Positions 1 to 7,443 of a stretch of DNA of 10,529 nt are shown here, piece after piece. Where the stretch lies: contig CACYDS010000078.1 of NCBI GenBank assembly GCA_902773285.1, forward strand, positions 1 through 10,529. The letters run 5' to 3'. How positions within the stretch are numbered: position 1 is the stretch's first letter; each line of letters begins with the position of its first letter. A model generated the notes under the pieces. That model did not search any database. It had not been told where the DNA came from and worked only from the letters and a program-made list of their open reading frames with translations. The position numbers were made by a program, and so were the translations under genes. The stretch is from an uncultured Pseudomonadota bacterium. Its GTDB lineage: Bacteria; Pseudomonadota; Alphaproteobacteria; RUG11792.

Positions 1-1
1 A

Positions 2-70
2 GATGGTTCAGAGAAGCTTAAAGAAATGATAAACAATATAAAAGAAGTTCCTGCGAATGGGATTTTTTAA
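2..70 (+). CDS. C-terminal end of an unidentified protein (partial)
   Basis: This frame is open from the window edge and encodes 22 residues, ending ...KEVPANGIF before TAA at 68-70. The other two forward frames give less support; one stops within seven codons. The visible part is hydrophilic and Lys/Glu-rich, and no family can be recognised from it. A strong hairpin begins about 30 bases after the stop, as expected at the end of a transcription unit. The gene lies upstream of, and in the same direction as, the deubiquitinase-like gene, but that gene has its own promoter. Confidence 0.5.
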   Translation, partial: DGSEKLKEMINNIKEVPANGIF

Positions 71-100
71 ATCAAAATCTCACGTTTACCAGTATGATTT

Positions 101-127
101 GGAGCAGAAAGGCGTGCTTTCTGCTCC
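101..127 (+). terminator. Hairpin, probable transcription terminator
   Basis: A perfect 11-bp inverted repeat, GGAGCAGAAAG (101-111) and CTTTCTGCTCC (117-127), encloses a five-base loop. It sits between the stop at 70 and the promoter at 164-192. The downstream tail (GTGTTGATTTC) is only moderately T-rich, so intrinsic termination may be inefficient. The placement still favours a terminator for the gene ending at 70. Confidence 0.65.
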
Positions 128-163
128 GTGTTGATTTCACTCGTTATAAAATTGCACATGTCC

Positions 164-192
164 TTGAATAACATATGAAACATTGCTAAAAT
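164..192 (+). promoter_or_regulatory. Sigma70-type promoter of the USP-like gene
   Basis: TTGAAT (164-169) and TAAAAT (187-192) are separated by exactly 17 bases. Each hexamer is close to the TTGACA/TATAAT consensus. Transcription would start near position 199, leaving a leader of about 38 bases before the ATG at 237. A ribosome binding site, GGGAG (224-228), lies eight bases before that ATG. This indicates the gene is transcribed independently of its upstream neighbour. Confidence 0.6.
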
Positions 193-236
193 ATGAGTAT
201 ATGGGTACTTATTATTGACAACTGGGAGATATCAAA

Positions 237-2285
237 ATGTCTTTTAAAATGAGAAAAATTTTAGGTGCGTCTGCGTTATGTGTTGTGAGCGTGTGTTCCG
301 AACAGAGTTGTTTTGCAACCATAAACACAGTCAGTGATTTAAAAAGGTTTGTTTATCGAAATTGTTGGGGGGCGTGGGCAAGTTTGAAGACAAACCTACC
401 TACTAATATTCTTGAGGCTAATAATATTAGTTGGCTCAAAGACGTGGGACTCTCTACTTCCATATATAACCAAATCGAAACAGCAATAGCCGATTGCATG
501 ACAGTTAATAATGAATTCAATTTGGCAGTGCAAGAGCAAAAAATAAATCCGAATGCGATAGTAAAATTTAATACGGATCCGAAGCAGTATAATCAAAACA
601 ACTGGAATGCAGTGGTGTTATATAATTACCTTGCTGAAGCTATCTGGGGATTTCTACAAGGATGGGCTCATGGACAGCAAGACCAGTGTATTGAATATGT
701 TGGAAATATGATAAAATATCATTACCATAATATACCTAATATAAACAATTATATAGATATCTCAGTCAAGGTTATAAAGCAGTATGCCGAAGCTTTAAAT
801 TTGTATGAATATGTAAAACGTCTACAGAAAAATGCAGCAAACGGCCCAGAAAGCCAATTTATTGGTTATTGCATCGGTGCCAATATGGGGGATTCTGCAA
901 TAACTAGATTTGATGAAGATTTTAAGAACGCAGATGTCTGTTTCTATAAAGTTCTAACAAATACAGGTAAAAAAGTGCAACCTACGCCGGTGAATGTTAA
1001 GATAAGGAACGGGAAAGTGCTGGAGTACCAAACTCCACACGGAGTATGGAGCAAAATGTCTGCAGACATGAAATTATTGGACAAAAAAATAACGGAGGAC
1101 GAAACTAAAAAGTGGAATAATCCAGATCTTACAAAACACACCTCTCCTAAGAAAATACACAATTTGTGTAACATGTATACTTGTCACGTCAATTCTATAA
1201 TCACCGCTTTGAGCAGGTCAAATGTATTTAGGAATGCAATAAAGAAAGTAGCAGAAACTCCAGTAAAGCACGTCAAAGTACTTGGTAAAATTTTTGATTT
1301 AGACCTATGCAAACAGATACATAATATGATAGTGAAGGGAGTGGATCAAGGAAAAATGGCTTATTCAAAAAATGACGGACAAAATTATTACAAATCGGCA
1401 CATGATCAATTAAGGGTAAGTGAGGCTTCGATAAATGCTTTAACAATTATCAAAGATAAGATAAATCCAGAAATATTTGCGGGAAACGAGCAGACCTTGA
1501 ACATGCTACCCCAAAACCAGAAGCTGGATGTAGACCATATAAAGGCAGAGTGTTATAGGACTTCTTGCGTTCAACCCTCGTCTTTTTCCTGTTCTGATAT
1601 CCTAAGAAATTTTTTGTTAGCGATATCTGACGAATTGGATGCATATGGGGTAGAGAATATACTGACATTCAGCTTACGGAGGATTGATAGATATAACCCA
1701 ATAAACAAAAATGTTAACTTAAACCCTATACCTTACAATCTGGATAACAAGAATAGACTTGTCACTGGCGGTTTTTCGGTTTTATCACCTGACGGTTTTC
1801 TACAGATAATTAAGAATGCTACTGACAAAAATTTAGGAAAAGTACTTCAAAAGGTTTTAGATTACCAGGATCCTAGTACGAACAGCGCTCCTATAAACTG
1901 GCATGGATGGTCGGATGTCAAAGCGAGTCAAGTTTTTTCCAATAAGATACAGGTATTACCAGATGTATTTTTTGTTGACATGGCTAACGAACACATGCTT
2001 ACTACAATAGTAGAACCAACCCCAAAAATAACTTTGCAAGATTCTGAGGGAAAAAAGACATACAGATTAGTTTCTGGGATTGCTTGTCTCCCAAATCACT
2101 TTGTTGCAAAGGTGCCGTTAAAAGATAACAAATTCTATATCGTTGACGATACACGAGAAGATGGAGATACAGCTCAGGAAGAAGATCAATACTTACAGAG
2201 TTACAACCTGAATCCTGCGCATACCGAGAAGATCAATAAAAATCACCTAAAAATACGAATTGCCATATACGAAAGGTGTGGATGA
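237..2285 (+). CDS. Secreted ubiquitin-specific-protease-like (peptidase C19) protein
   Basis: The protein has 682 residues. Residues 1-27 look like a Sec signal peptide: MSFKMRK, a hydrophobic stretch to about residue 19, then likely cleavage after SCFA (27). Residues 28-300 match nothing I know. The rest carries the marks of USP cysteine proteases in the correct order. The Cys box is NLCNMYTCHVNSIITAL (309-325, candidate nucleophile C316), comparable to the family's GLxNxGxTCYMNSxLQxL. LTFSLRRIDRY (476-486) followed by NPIPYNLD resembles the LxxxLKRF...FPxxLDL segment. The His box is NHFVAKV (620-626, H621), followed by FYIVDD (633-638, candidate D637), at nearly the spacing of human USP7. 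The closing strand is IRIAIYER (673-680). A Zn-finger CxxC pair is absent, and the usual oxyanion Asn at Cys-5 appears shifted to N312 (Cys-4). Family knowledge says such enzymes remove ubiquitin or related modifiers. I infer an exported host-directed effector. The start is supported by GGGAG at 224-228 and an upstream promoter. Its activity and its modifier remain unknown. Confidence 0.75.
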   Translation: MSFKMRKILGASALCVVSVCSEQSCFATINTVSDLKRFVYRNCWGAWASLKTNLPTNILEANNISWLKDVGLSTSIYNQIETAIADCMTVNNEFNLAVQEQKINPNAIVKFNTDPKQYNQNNWNAVVLYNYLAEAIWGFLQGWAHGQQDQCIEYVGNMIKYHYHNIPNINNYIDISVKVIKQYAEALNLYEYVKRLQKNAANGPESQFIGYCIGANMGDSAITRFDEDFKNADVCFYKVLTNTGKKVQPTPVNVKIRNGKVLEYQTPHGVWSKMSADMKLLDKKITEDETKKWNNPDLTKHTSPKKIHNLCNMYTCHVNSIITALSRSNVFRNAIKKVAETPVKHVKVLGKIFDLDLCKQIHNMIVKGVDQGKMAYSKNDGQNYYKSAHDQLRVSEASINALTIIKDKINPEIFAGNEQTLNMLPQNQKLDVDHIKAECYRTSCVQPSSFSCSDILRNFLLAISDELDAYGVENILTFSLRRIDRYNPINKNVNLNPIPYNLDNKNRLVTGGFSVLSPDGFLQIIKNATDKNLGKVLQKVLDYQDPSTNSAPINWHGWSDVKASQVFSNKIQVLPDVFFVDMANEHMLTTIVEPTPKITLQDSEGKKTYRLVSGIACLPNHFVAKVPLKDNKFYIVDDTREDGDTAQEEDQYLQSYNLNPAHTEKINKNHLKIRIAIYERCG

Positions 2286-2295
2286 CGCACATCTC

Positions 2296-3759
2296 CTACA
2301 TTTTACTCAGCAAATCCTGGAGCAATTTGTTAATTGTTTCAGGATTTCCTTTGCCTTGCATCGATTTCATGGATTGTCCGACAAAGAATCCGAATAGCTG
2401 GGTTTTGCCGGATTTATACTGCTCCACTTGCGCTGGATTTTTCGACAATACCTCTTCAACGACTTTGCGGATAACTCCTTCATCCTGTATCTGCACTAGT
2501 CCTAACTCTTGGACTATATCTACCGGCTTGTGACCAGACGAAACCATTTCAGCAAATACAGTTTTAGCTATTTTCCCGGAGATTGTTTTATCTACAATCA
2601 AGTCAACTAACTCCGCCAGGTACTCTATTGGAAATCCAATTGTATCGATGGTTTTATTTTCCTTATTCAAAATTGCAAACAGCTCACTGATCATCCAGTT
2701 GGCTATGAGTTTTGCTGTCTCAGATGGTTCAAACTTAGACGCATTTACTGCTTTTTCAAAACAATCCGCAACTTCTTTGTCATCAATAAGAACATCCGCA
2801 TCATTAGCCCTTAGCCCATATTCACTCATAAACCGTTGCTTTTTCTCATCTGGTAATTCAGGCATCTCTGCTCTGAGACGCTCTATTCGCTCATCGGATA
2901 GAATCACCGGTTTCAAATCCGGATCTGGGAAATAGCGATAATCTGCCGCATCTTCTTTTGAACGCATTGAACGTGTTTCACCAGTATTCGAATCAAAAAG
3001 TCGCGTTTCCTGAACGATTTCCTCGCCTGTTTCCTTTGCTATTATCTGGCGCTCTATTTCATATTCTAGTGCTTGTCCCAAGAAACGTATTGAATTGATG
3101 TTTTTGATTTCGGCTCGATTGCCAAACGGCTCACCAGGCTTGTGTATGGAAATATTAGCATCCACTCTCAGGTTTCCTCGCTCCATATTGCAATCGCTAG
3201 AGCCAACGTATTTCAATATATTGCGAAGCTTCTTGACGTATTGCATTGCCTCATAAGGCGAGCGCATATCTGGCTTTGAAACAATTTCCATAAGCGGCAC
3301 GCCGGATCTGTTCAAATCGATATATGAAAACTCTGGCGATAGGTCATGTATGCTCTTCCCGGCATCTTGCTCAACGTGAATGCGTTCGATATTGATACGC
3401 TTCACAGTGCCATCCAGAAGTTCTATGTCGATATATCCATCAGTCACTATCGGGTAGTATAGTTGCGAAATCTGATAGCCTGAGGGTAAATCCGGGTAAA
3501 AATAATTTTTCCTATCAAAACGGGAAATTTTGTTGATAGTCCCCTTGATACCAAACCCAGATTTTACCGCTTGGTCAATTGCATTTTCATTCAATACAGG
3601 CAACATACCGGGCATTGCAGCATCGTAAAAGCTGACTTGGGTGTTCGGATCAGAACCATATGCCGTTGGACTTGAGCTGAATAATTTGGATTTCGTAGCA
3701 ATTTGCGCGTGCACCTCCAACCCGATGATGACTTCCCATCCTCTGACTAAATTCTCCAT
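2296..3759 (-). CDS. gatB: Aspartyl/glutamyl-tRNA(Asn/Gln) amidotransferase subunit B
   Basis: GatB binds mischarged Glu-tRNA(Gln) or Asp-tRNA(Asn), phosphorylates the acyl group, and receives ammonia from GatA to make the amide. The 487-residue length is normal. The cradle domain starts with GWEVIIGLEVHAQI (7-20), then the characteristic FDRKNYFYPDLPSGYQISQ (81-99) and GNLRVDANISI...GNRAEIKNINS (195-223). The helical and YqeY-like tail that grips tRNA occupies about 340-487. The ATG at 3759 follows GGAG with seven bases between, and that GGAG immediately follows the gatA stop, so translation of the two subunits is probably coupled. Its stop lies 10 bases from the convergent stop of the USP-like gene, with no room for a separate terminator. 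It is the last gene of the operon. No damage is seen. Confidence 0.97.
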   Translation of the reverse strand: MENLVRGWEVIIGLEVHAQIATKSKLFSSSPTAYGSDPNTQVSFYDAAMPGMLPVLNENAIDQAVKSGFGIKGTINKISRFDRKNYFYPDLPSGYQISQLYYPIVTDGYIDIELLDGTVKRINIERIHVEQDAGKSIHDLSPEFSYIDLNRSGVPLMEIVSKPDMRSPYEAMQYVKKLRNILKYVGSSDCNMERGNLRVDANISIHKPGEPFGNRAEIKNINSIRFLGQALEYEIERQIIAKETGEEIVQETRLFDSNTGETRSMRSKEDAADYRYFPDPDLKPVILSDERIERLRAEMPELPDEKKQRFMSEYGLRANDADVLIDDKEVADCFEKAVNASKFEPSETAKLIANWMISELFAILNKENKTIDTIGFPIEYLAELVDLIVDKTISGKIAKTVFAEMVSSGHKPVDIVQELGLVQIQDEGVIRKVVEEVLSKNPAQVEQYKSGKTQLFGFFVGQSMKSMQGKGNPETINKLLQDLLSKM

Positions 3760-3770
3760 ACAAGTTCTCC

Positions 3771-5252
3771 TTATATCGTTATAATCTCTTTTCTCAATTC
3801 GGCAAAATTTGCCGATTTTTCTATGACATGCGATACTTTGAAAATTTCTGCTTCAGCAAAACGGTTTCCAATCAATTGGACCCCCATTGGCAAACCATCT
3901 TTTGAAAGCCCGGCAGGAACTGAAATTGCTGGCAATCCAGCAATGTTGGCATTGACCGTGTATACGTCATTCAAATACATATCAACAGGGCTCATATTTG
4001 CAGATTCCTCTATTCCAAAGGCAGTATTCGGCGTCGTCGGGCACAAAATCAAATCAACTTTCGAAAAAGCATTATTCCTGAAATCGTCCTTAATCATTTT
4101 TTGAATTTTCAAAGCGCGCGTGTAGTATGCATCGTAATATCCCGCGGAAAGCACGTATGTGCCAGTCAGTATTCTGCGTTTGACTTCTTCTCCAAAACCT
4201 TCAGATCTGGAGTTTACGTAGAGTTCATCGATATTACTGAAATTTTTCGCACGCTTGGTATATCTAACGCCATCATATCTCGCTAAGTTGGAGGACGCCT
4301 CTGCAGGAGCAATGATATGGTATGCTGGCAAAGCGTATGATGTTGTTTTCAGCGATATATCAACAATCTCGCATCCGGCATCTATCAGCCAAGACTTAGC
4401 CTTCTCCAGAAGTGCTAGATTTTCCTCATTCAATCCTTCCAGATATTCCCTGGCTATACCAATTTTCATTCCTTTCACAGATTGACCGAGAAATGCCGTA
4501 TAATCCGGAATTGCAACTTTTTCTGACGTGGAATCTTTCTGGTCATAGCCCGCCATTGCCTTCAACATAATCGCAGCATCCTCTACAGTCTTTGTTAAAG
4601 GCCCAGCTTGGTCTAGAGATGATGCAAAAGCTACCATTCCCCATCGTGAACATAGTCCATACGTCGGCTTTATGCCAACAAGCCCTGAAAATGCAGCAGG
4701 TTGACGTATTGACCCCCCAGTATCTGAGCCAATCGCTGCAACGCATAAATCCGAGGCAACAGCGGTCGCTGATCCGCCAGAAGAACCGCCAGGAACAAGT
4801 TCTATATCAGGTTTCGATTTTTTGCGATATGGTAGAAAACATGGACCAAAGCAACTCGTTATATTCGATGAGCCCATAGCGAATTCATCCATATTGGTTT
4901 TGCCGATGAATACAGCTCCATTATTCAAAAGATTTTGCGTTACAGTAGATTCGTATTCCGGAACAAACTCAGAGAGTATCTTCGAACAAGCTGTAGTTCT
5001 TATACCTTTCGTACAAAACAAATCCTTGACGGCAAGGGGGACTCCCAAAAGTGGTAAACTTTCTCCTTTCGCAATTCGCTCATCTGCATGCTTTGCCGAC
5101 GCGAGTGCCTTCTCTTCATCTAGTGTTACGTAGGCATTCAATTTGGAATAATTTTTTATGCGATTTAAGTAATGTTGCATCAATTCGTATGCTGAAAACT
5201 CTCTGCTCATTAAACATTTTTTCGCTTCAGAGATGGTCAAATAATTTTTCAT
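3771..5252 (-). CDS. gatA: Aspartyl/glutamyl-tRNA(Asn/Gln) amidotransferase subunit A
   Basis: GatA is the glutaminase of the GatCAB complex and releases ammonia from glutamine for transfer on GatB. With the ATG at 5252 the protein has 493 residues, normal for the family. The amidase-signature triad is visible: Lys76 in GVPLAVKDLF, cis-Ser157 in PGGSSGGSA and nucleophile Ser181 in SDTGGSIRQPA. The Ser-Ser spacing of 24 matches characterised GatA. The stretch before PGGSSGGS (YRKKSKPDIELV) is a few residues longer and more basic than usual. A longer reading from GTG at 5273 would overlap the RNase J stop. The ATG at 5252 is preferred because AAGGGA (5264-5259) sits six bases upstream. The gene is 13 bases downstream of RNase J and 11 bases before gatB. 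GatC, normally encoded beside it, is not in this window. Confidence 0.97.
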   Translation of the reverse strand: MKNYLTISEAKKCLMSREFSAYELMQHYLNRIKNYSKLNAYVTLDEEKALASAKHADERIAKGESLPLLGVPLAVKDLFCTKGIRTTACSKILSEFVPEYESTVTQNLLNNGAVFIGKTNMDEFAMGSSNITSCFGPCFLPYRKKSKPDIELVPGGSSGGSATAVASDLCVAAIGSDTGGSIRQPAAFSGLVGIKPTYGLCSRWGMVAFASSLDQAGPLTKTVEDAAIMLKAMAGYDQKDSTSEKVAIPDYTAFLGQSVKGMKIGIAREYLEGLNEENLALLEKAKSWLIDAGCEIVDISLKTTSYALPAYHIIAPAEASSNLARYDGVRYTKRAKNFSNIDELYVNSRSEGFGEEVKRRILTGTYVLSAGYYDAYYTRALKIQKMIKDDFRNNAFSKVDLILCPTTPNTAFGIEESANMSPVDMYLNDVYTVNANIAGLPAISVPAGLSKDGLPMGVQLIGNRFAEAEIFKVSHVIEKSANFAELRKEIITI

Positions 5253-5258
5253 TGTTAT

Positions 5259-5264
5259 TCCCTT
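5259..5264 (-). promoter_or_regulatory. Ribosome binding site that fixes the gatA start
   Basis: AAGGGA on the minus strand lies six bases before the ATG at 5252, in the gap between the RNase J stop (5268-5266) and gatA. It lies inside the coding region if the in-frame GTG at 5273 is used. It is therefore the reason for choosing the shorter protein. Confidence 0.75.
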
Positions 5265-5265
5265 C

Positions 5266-6921
5266 TTAAGCACACTGATGAATATGAACTGCGACTAACG
5301 GTCGTTTATTAAATAGTTTCATCACTAATTTTTTCACAGAATAGCTGATGTCTCGTTTCATATTGTCCATATCCTGCATCTTTGCTACCTCGTTCTTGAC
5401 AATCTGGTACACACCAGAACACATTCTGTTTAGAATTTTTTTATTAGTATTTATGCCCTGAACACTTATTTCAGGCTCGTCAACTAATTCACTAGCAGAT
5501 ATCACAAAACTAACACTCACATGCCCATTGTAACTCATCGCTGAACGTTCACGTAGCGGCTGTGAATTCAGGGAAATTACGCCCCCGCTATCCACCGCAT
5601 TAAAGACCATATCGCGGTGATCTAATCTTTGTAATTCGCCATTGGAATAGCGTATAACATCTCCAGATTCGGCGACCAAAATCTCTGAAATCCCGCAAGT
5701 TTTAGCGAATTCCTGCTGGGCATATAACATCCTTGCATCACCGTGTACAGGCATCAATGTCTTTGGTCGTAGCCATTCATACATCTTTTTAACCATATCT
5801 CTATTAGCGTGTCCTGAGACATGTATATTAGCCTCAGTGTCTACAGTGACAATTTCAACGCCTTTGCGAATGAGCATATTTTGCAAATCCCTAATTCCAA
5901 TTTCATTTCCTGGGATTACCTTTGAGGAGAAAATGACTACGTCATCACCACCAAACTTTATGACCTTATTTTCTCCTCTCGCTAGCCTGTGTAGTGCCGA
6001 TCGCGATTCCCCTTGAGAACCAGTACAAATCAGTAGGACTTTCTCAGCTGGCGTATTCATTGCTTCCTCGTCCGTCAATATCGAGTTAACATTTTCTCTG
6101 AATTTCGGCGTGTAATATGAAGTTTCGGCAATAGCATCCAGCATTTTGTATATTGATCTTCCTATGACCGCTACTCTCCTCTTTAGCTTTTTTGCAATAT
6201 AAAAAATTGTTTCAATTCTTGCAAGGTTCGATGAAAAACAAGTAACTGTAACGCGCTTATGTTCATATTTTGCGATCACTTGCTCAAGGGAGTCACGAAC
6301 TGTTGCCTCAGACCCTATATTCGATGCAGTTACCATATTTGTTGAATCGCATAGCAAGCAATCTACGCCTTCGCTGCCGATTTCTATCAACCTTTCAGAA
6401 TCGGTTTTATCACCAAGAAGTGGGGTTTCGTCAATTTTCCAATCTCCAGTGTGGAAAACATTACCTCCTGGTGTTTTTATATATAGGCCACATGCGCCTA
6501 GTATTGAGTGAGAAATTGCCACAAACTCTATCTCAAATTTACCAACAGTAATCCGTTGCTTCCTATTCACAACGTTAATTGGCACCTCATCTTTCCAATG
6601 GCACTCGCTTAATTTTTGCCTTAATACCTCCGCTGGAAATTCTGTCAAATACACTGGGCATTTTATCGATTGCCACAAATGATGTATTGCTCCTATGTGA
6701 TCCTCATGCGCATGAGTTACAAAAATTCCTTTTATGTCTTTTTGATGCTCTTGTATATACGTGATATCTGGAGTCAACACTTCTATACCAAGTTTATCGT
6801 AAAATGTTATTCCCAAATCTATGATTATCCATTCATTCCCATAGCCGATCATAGTGCAATTTGCACCAATTTGTTCAAGACCTCCTATCGGAATTATTGT
6901 TAAATTGTTATTTGTTTTCAT
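5266..6921 (-). CDS. rnj: Ribonuclease J (metallo-beta-lactamase/beta-CASP)
   Basis: This is a cytoplasmic zinc-dependent RNase of the J family, which combines endonuclease and 5'-to-3' exonuclease activity in mRNA decay and rRNA maturation. The 551-residue length is standard. The metal-binding signature HAHEDH is at 70-75. Further ligands are seen in AISHS (His138), HTGDW (Asp160) and MPVHGDA (His393). The beta-CASP region spans roughly 215-370 and includes CTGSQGE (299-305). The HVSGHA motif (367-372) marks RNA-processing members rather than metabolic lactamases. A C-terminal domain covers about 450-551. The ATG at 6921 follows a strong AAAGGAG with suitable spacing. The gene is third in the operon, 21 bases after the SH3 gene. 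All catalytic residues appear intact. Confidence 0.95.
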   Translation of the reverse strand: MKTNNNLTIIPIGGLEQIGANCTMIGYGNEWIIIDLGITFYDKLGIEVLTPDITYIQEHQKDIKGIFVTHAHEDHIGAIHHLWQSIKCPVYLTEFPAEVLRQKLSECHWKDEVPINVVNRKQRITVGKFEIEFVAISHSILGACGLYIKTPGGNVFHTGDWKIDETPLLGDKTDSERLIEIGSEGVDCLLCDSTNMVTASNIGSEATVRDSLEQVIAKYEHKRVTVTCFSSNLARIETIFYIAKKLKRRVAVIGRSIYKMLDAIAETSYYTPKFRENVNSILTDEEAMNTPAEKVLLICTGSQGESRSALHRLARGENKVIKFGGDDVVIFSSKVIPGNEIGIRDLQNMLIRKGVEIVTVDTEANIHVSGHANRDMVKKMYEWLRPKTLMPVHGDARMLYAQQEFAKTCGISEILVAESGDVIRYSNGELQRLDHRDMVFNAVDSGGVISLNSQPLRERSAMSYNGHVSVSFVISASELVDEPEISVQGINTNKKILNRMCSGVYQIVKNEVAKMQDMDNMKRDISYSVKKLVMKLFNKRPLVAVHIHQCA

Positions 6922-6942
6922 TTTTTTCTCCTTTCTAGAAAA

Positions 6943-7443
6943 CTAAGTCGTTTCATTTTCAAATACTCCAAAAACGGATGATTTACTTATCCATCCTGAA
7001 TAATTTTCTGTATTTCCGCGAAAAACGACATTACACCAATTTCCTCTGACCGAAATCAGTTCTAGCACAACATTCTTTTTGACGTATGCGACTATGTCTG
7101 AAGTCTCATTAGATTTCTGCATCAGTTTTGTCGAATTTTCGCTTGTTACTATAACGAACCTTTTAGGAGAAAGCATGCTTTTGTGTATCCAGCTTTCGTC
7201 TCCAAGAGGATCCTTAACTTTTCGCCAATGATCGTATTTCGCAATAACCATGACAGGCGTACCCTTTTGAATATATTCGTAACTTATTTTGTATTCTTTT
7301 CCAGGCCCTCTATGCGAATTAACTCTATTGGATTTGATCGATGCATAATAAGGCTCACACCGACCACTTTTGATATAGGCATTCAAATCATTTGAATACA
7401 TTAAAAATGCTACCGCAAAGAATTTGAGTTTCTTAAAATTCAC
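6943..7443 (-). CDS. Exported protein with two bacterial SH3 repeats
   Basis: The start is taken at GTG 7443, giving 166 residues: MNFKK, a short hydrophobic core FFAVAFLMY, and a likely signal-peptidase site near DLNA. Two SH3-like repeats follow. The first, about residues 33-95, has ASIKSNRVNSHRGPGKEY, GTPVMVIAKYDHWRKVKD and GDESWIHKSML. The second, about 96-160, has GNWCNVVF and SGWISKSSVFG. This pattern fits the SH3_4 (DUF1058) family common in Alphaproteobacteria, thought to act in the periplasm, perhaps on peptidoglycan; no catalytic residues are seen. The gene overlaps the phosphofructokinase end by 11 bases, suggesting translational coupling. GGGAG (7457-7453) lies nine bases before the GTG and six before an adjacent in-frame TTG (7446), so either could start translation. 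Longer in-frame starts up to 7473 would add an acidic N-terminus that spoils the signal peptide. Confidence 0.85.
   Translation of the reverse strand: MNFKKLKFFAVAFLMYSNDLNAYIKSGRCEPYYASIKSNRVNSHRGPGKEYKISYEYIQKGTPVMVIAKYDHWRKVKDPLGDESWIHKSMLSPKRFVIVTSENSTKLMQKSNETSDIVAYVKKNVVLELISVRGNWCNVVFRGNTENYSGWISKSSVFGVFENETT

Noticed and set aside
215..220. Perfect TTGACA hexamer before the USP-like gene
   Set aside because: It is only 16 bases before the ATG, so a -10 box at normal spacing would fall inside the coding sequence. The 164-192 pair is better placed.
5250..5273. GTG 5273 as gatA start
   Set aside because: It would overlap the RNase J stop and has no good ribosome site. ATG 5252 has AAGGGA at ideal spacing and gives normal GatA length.
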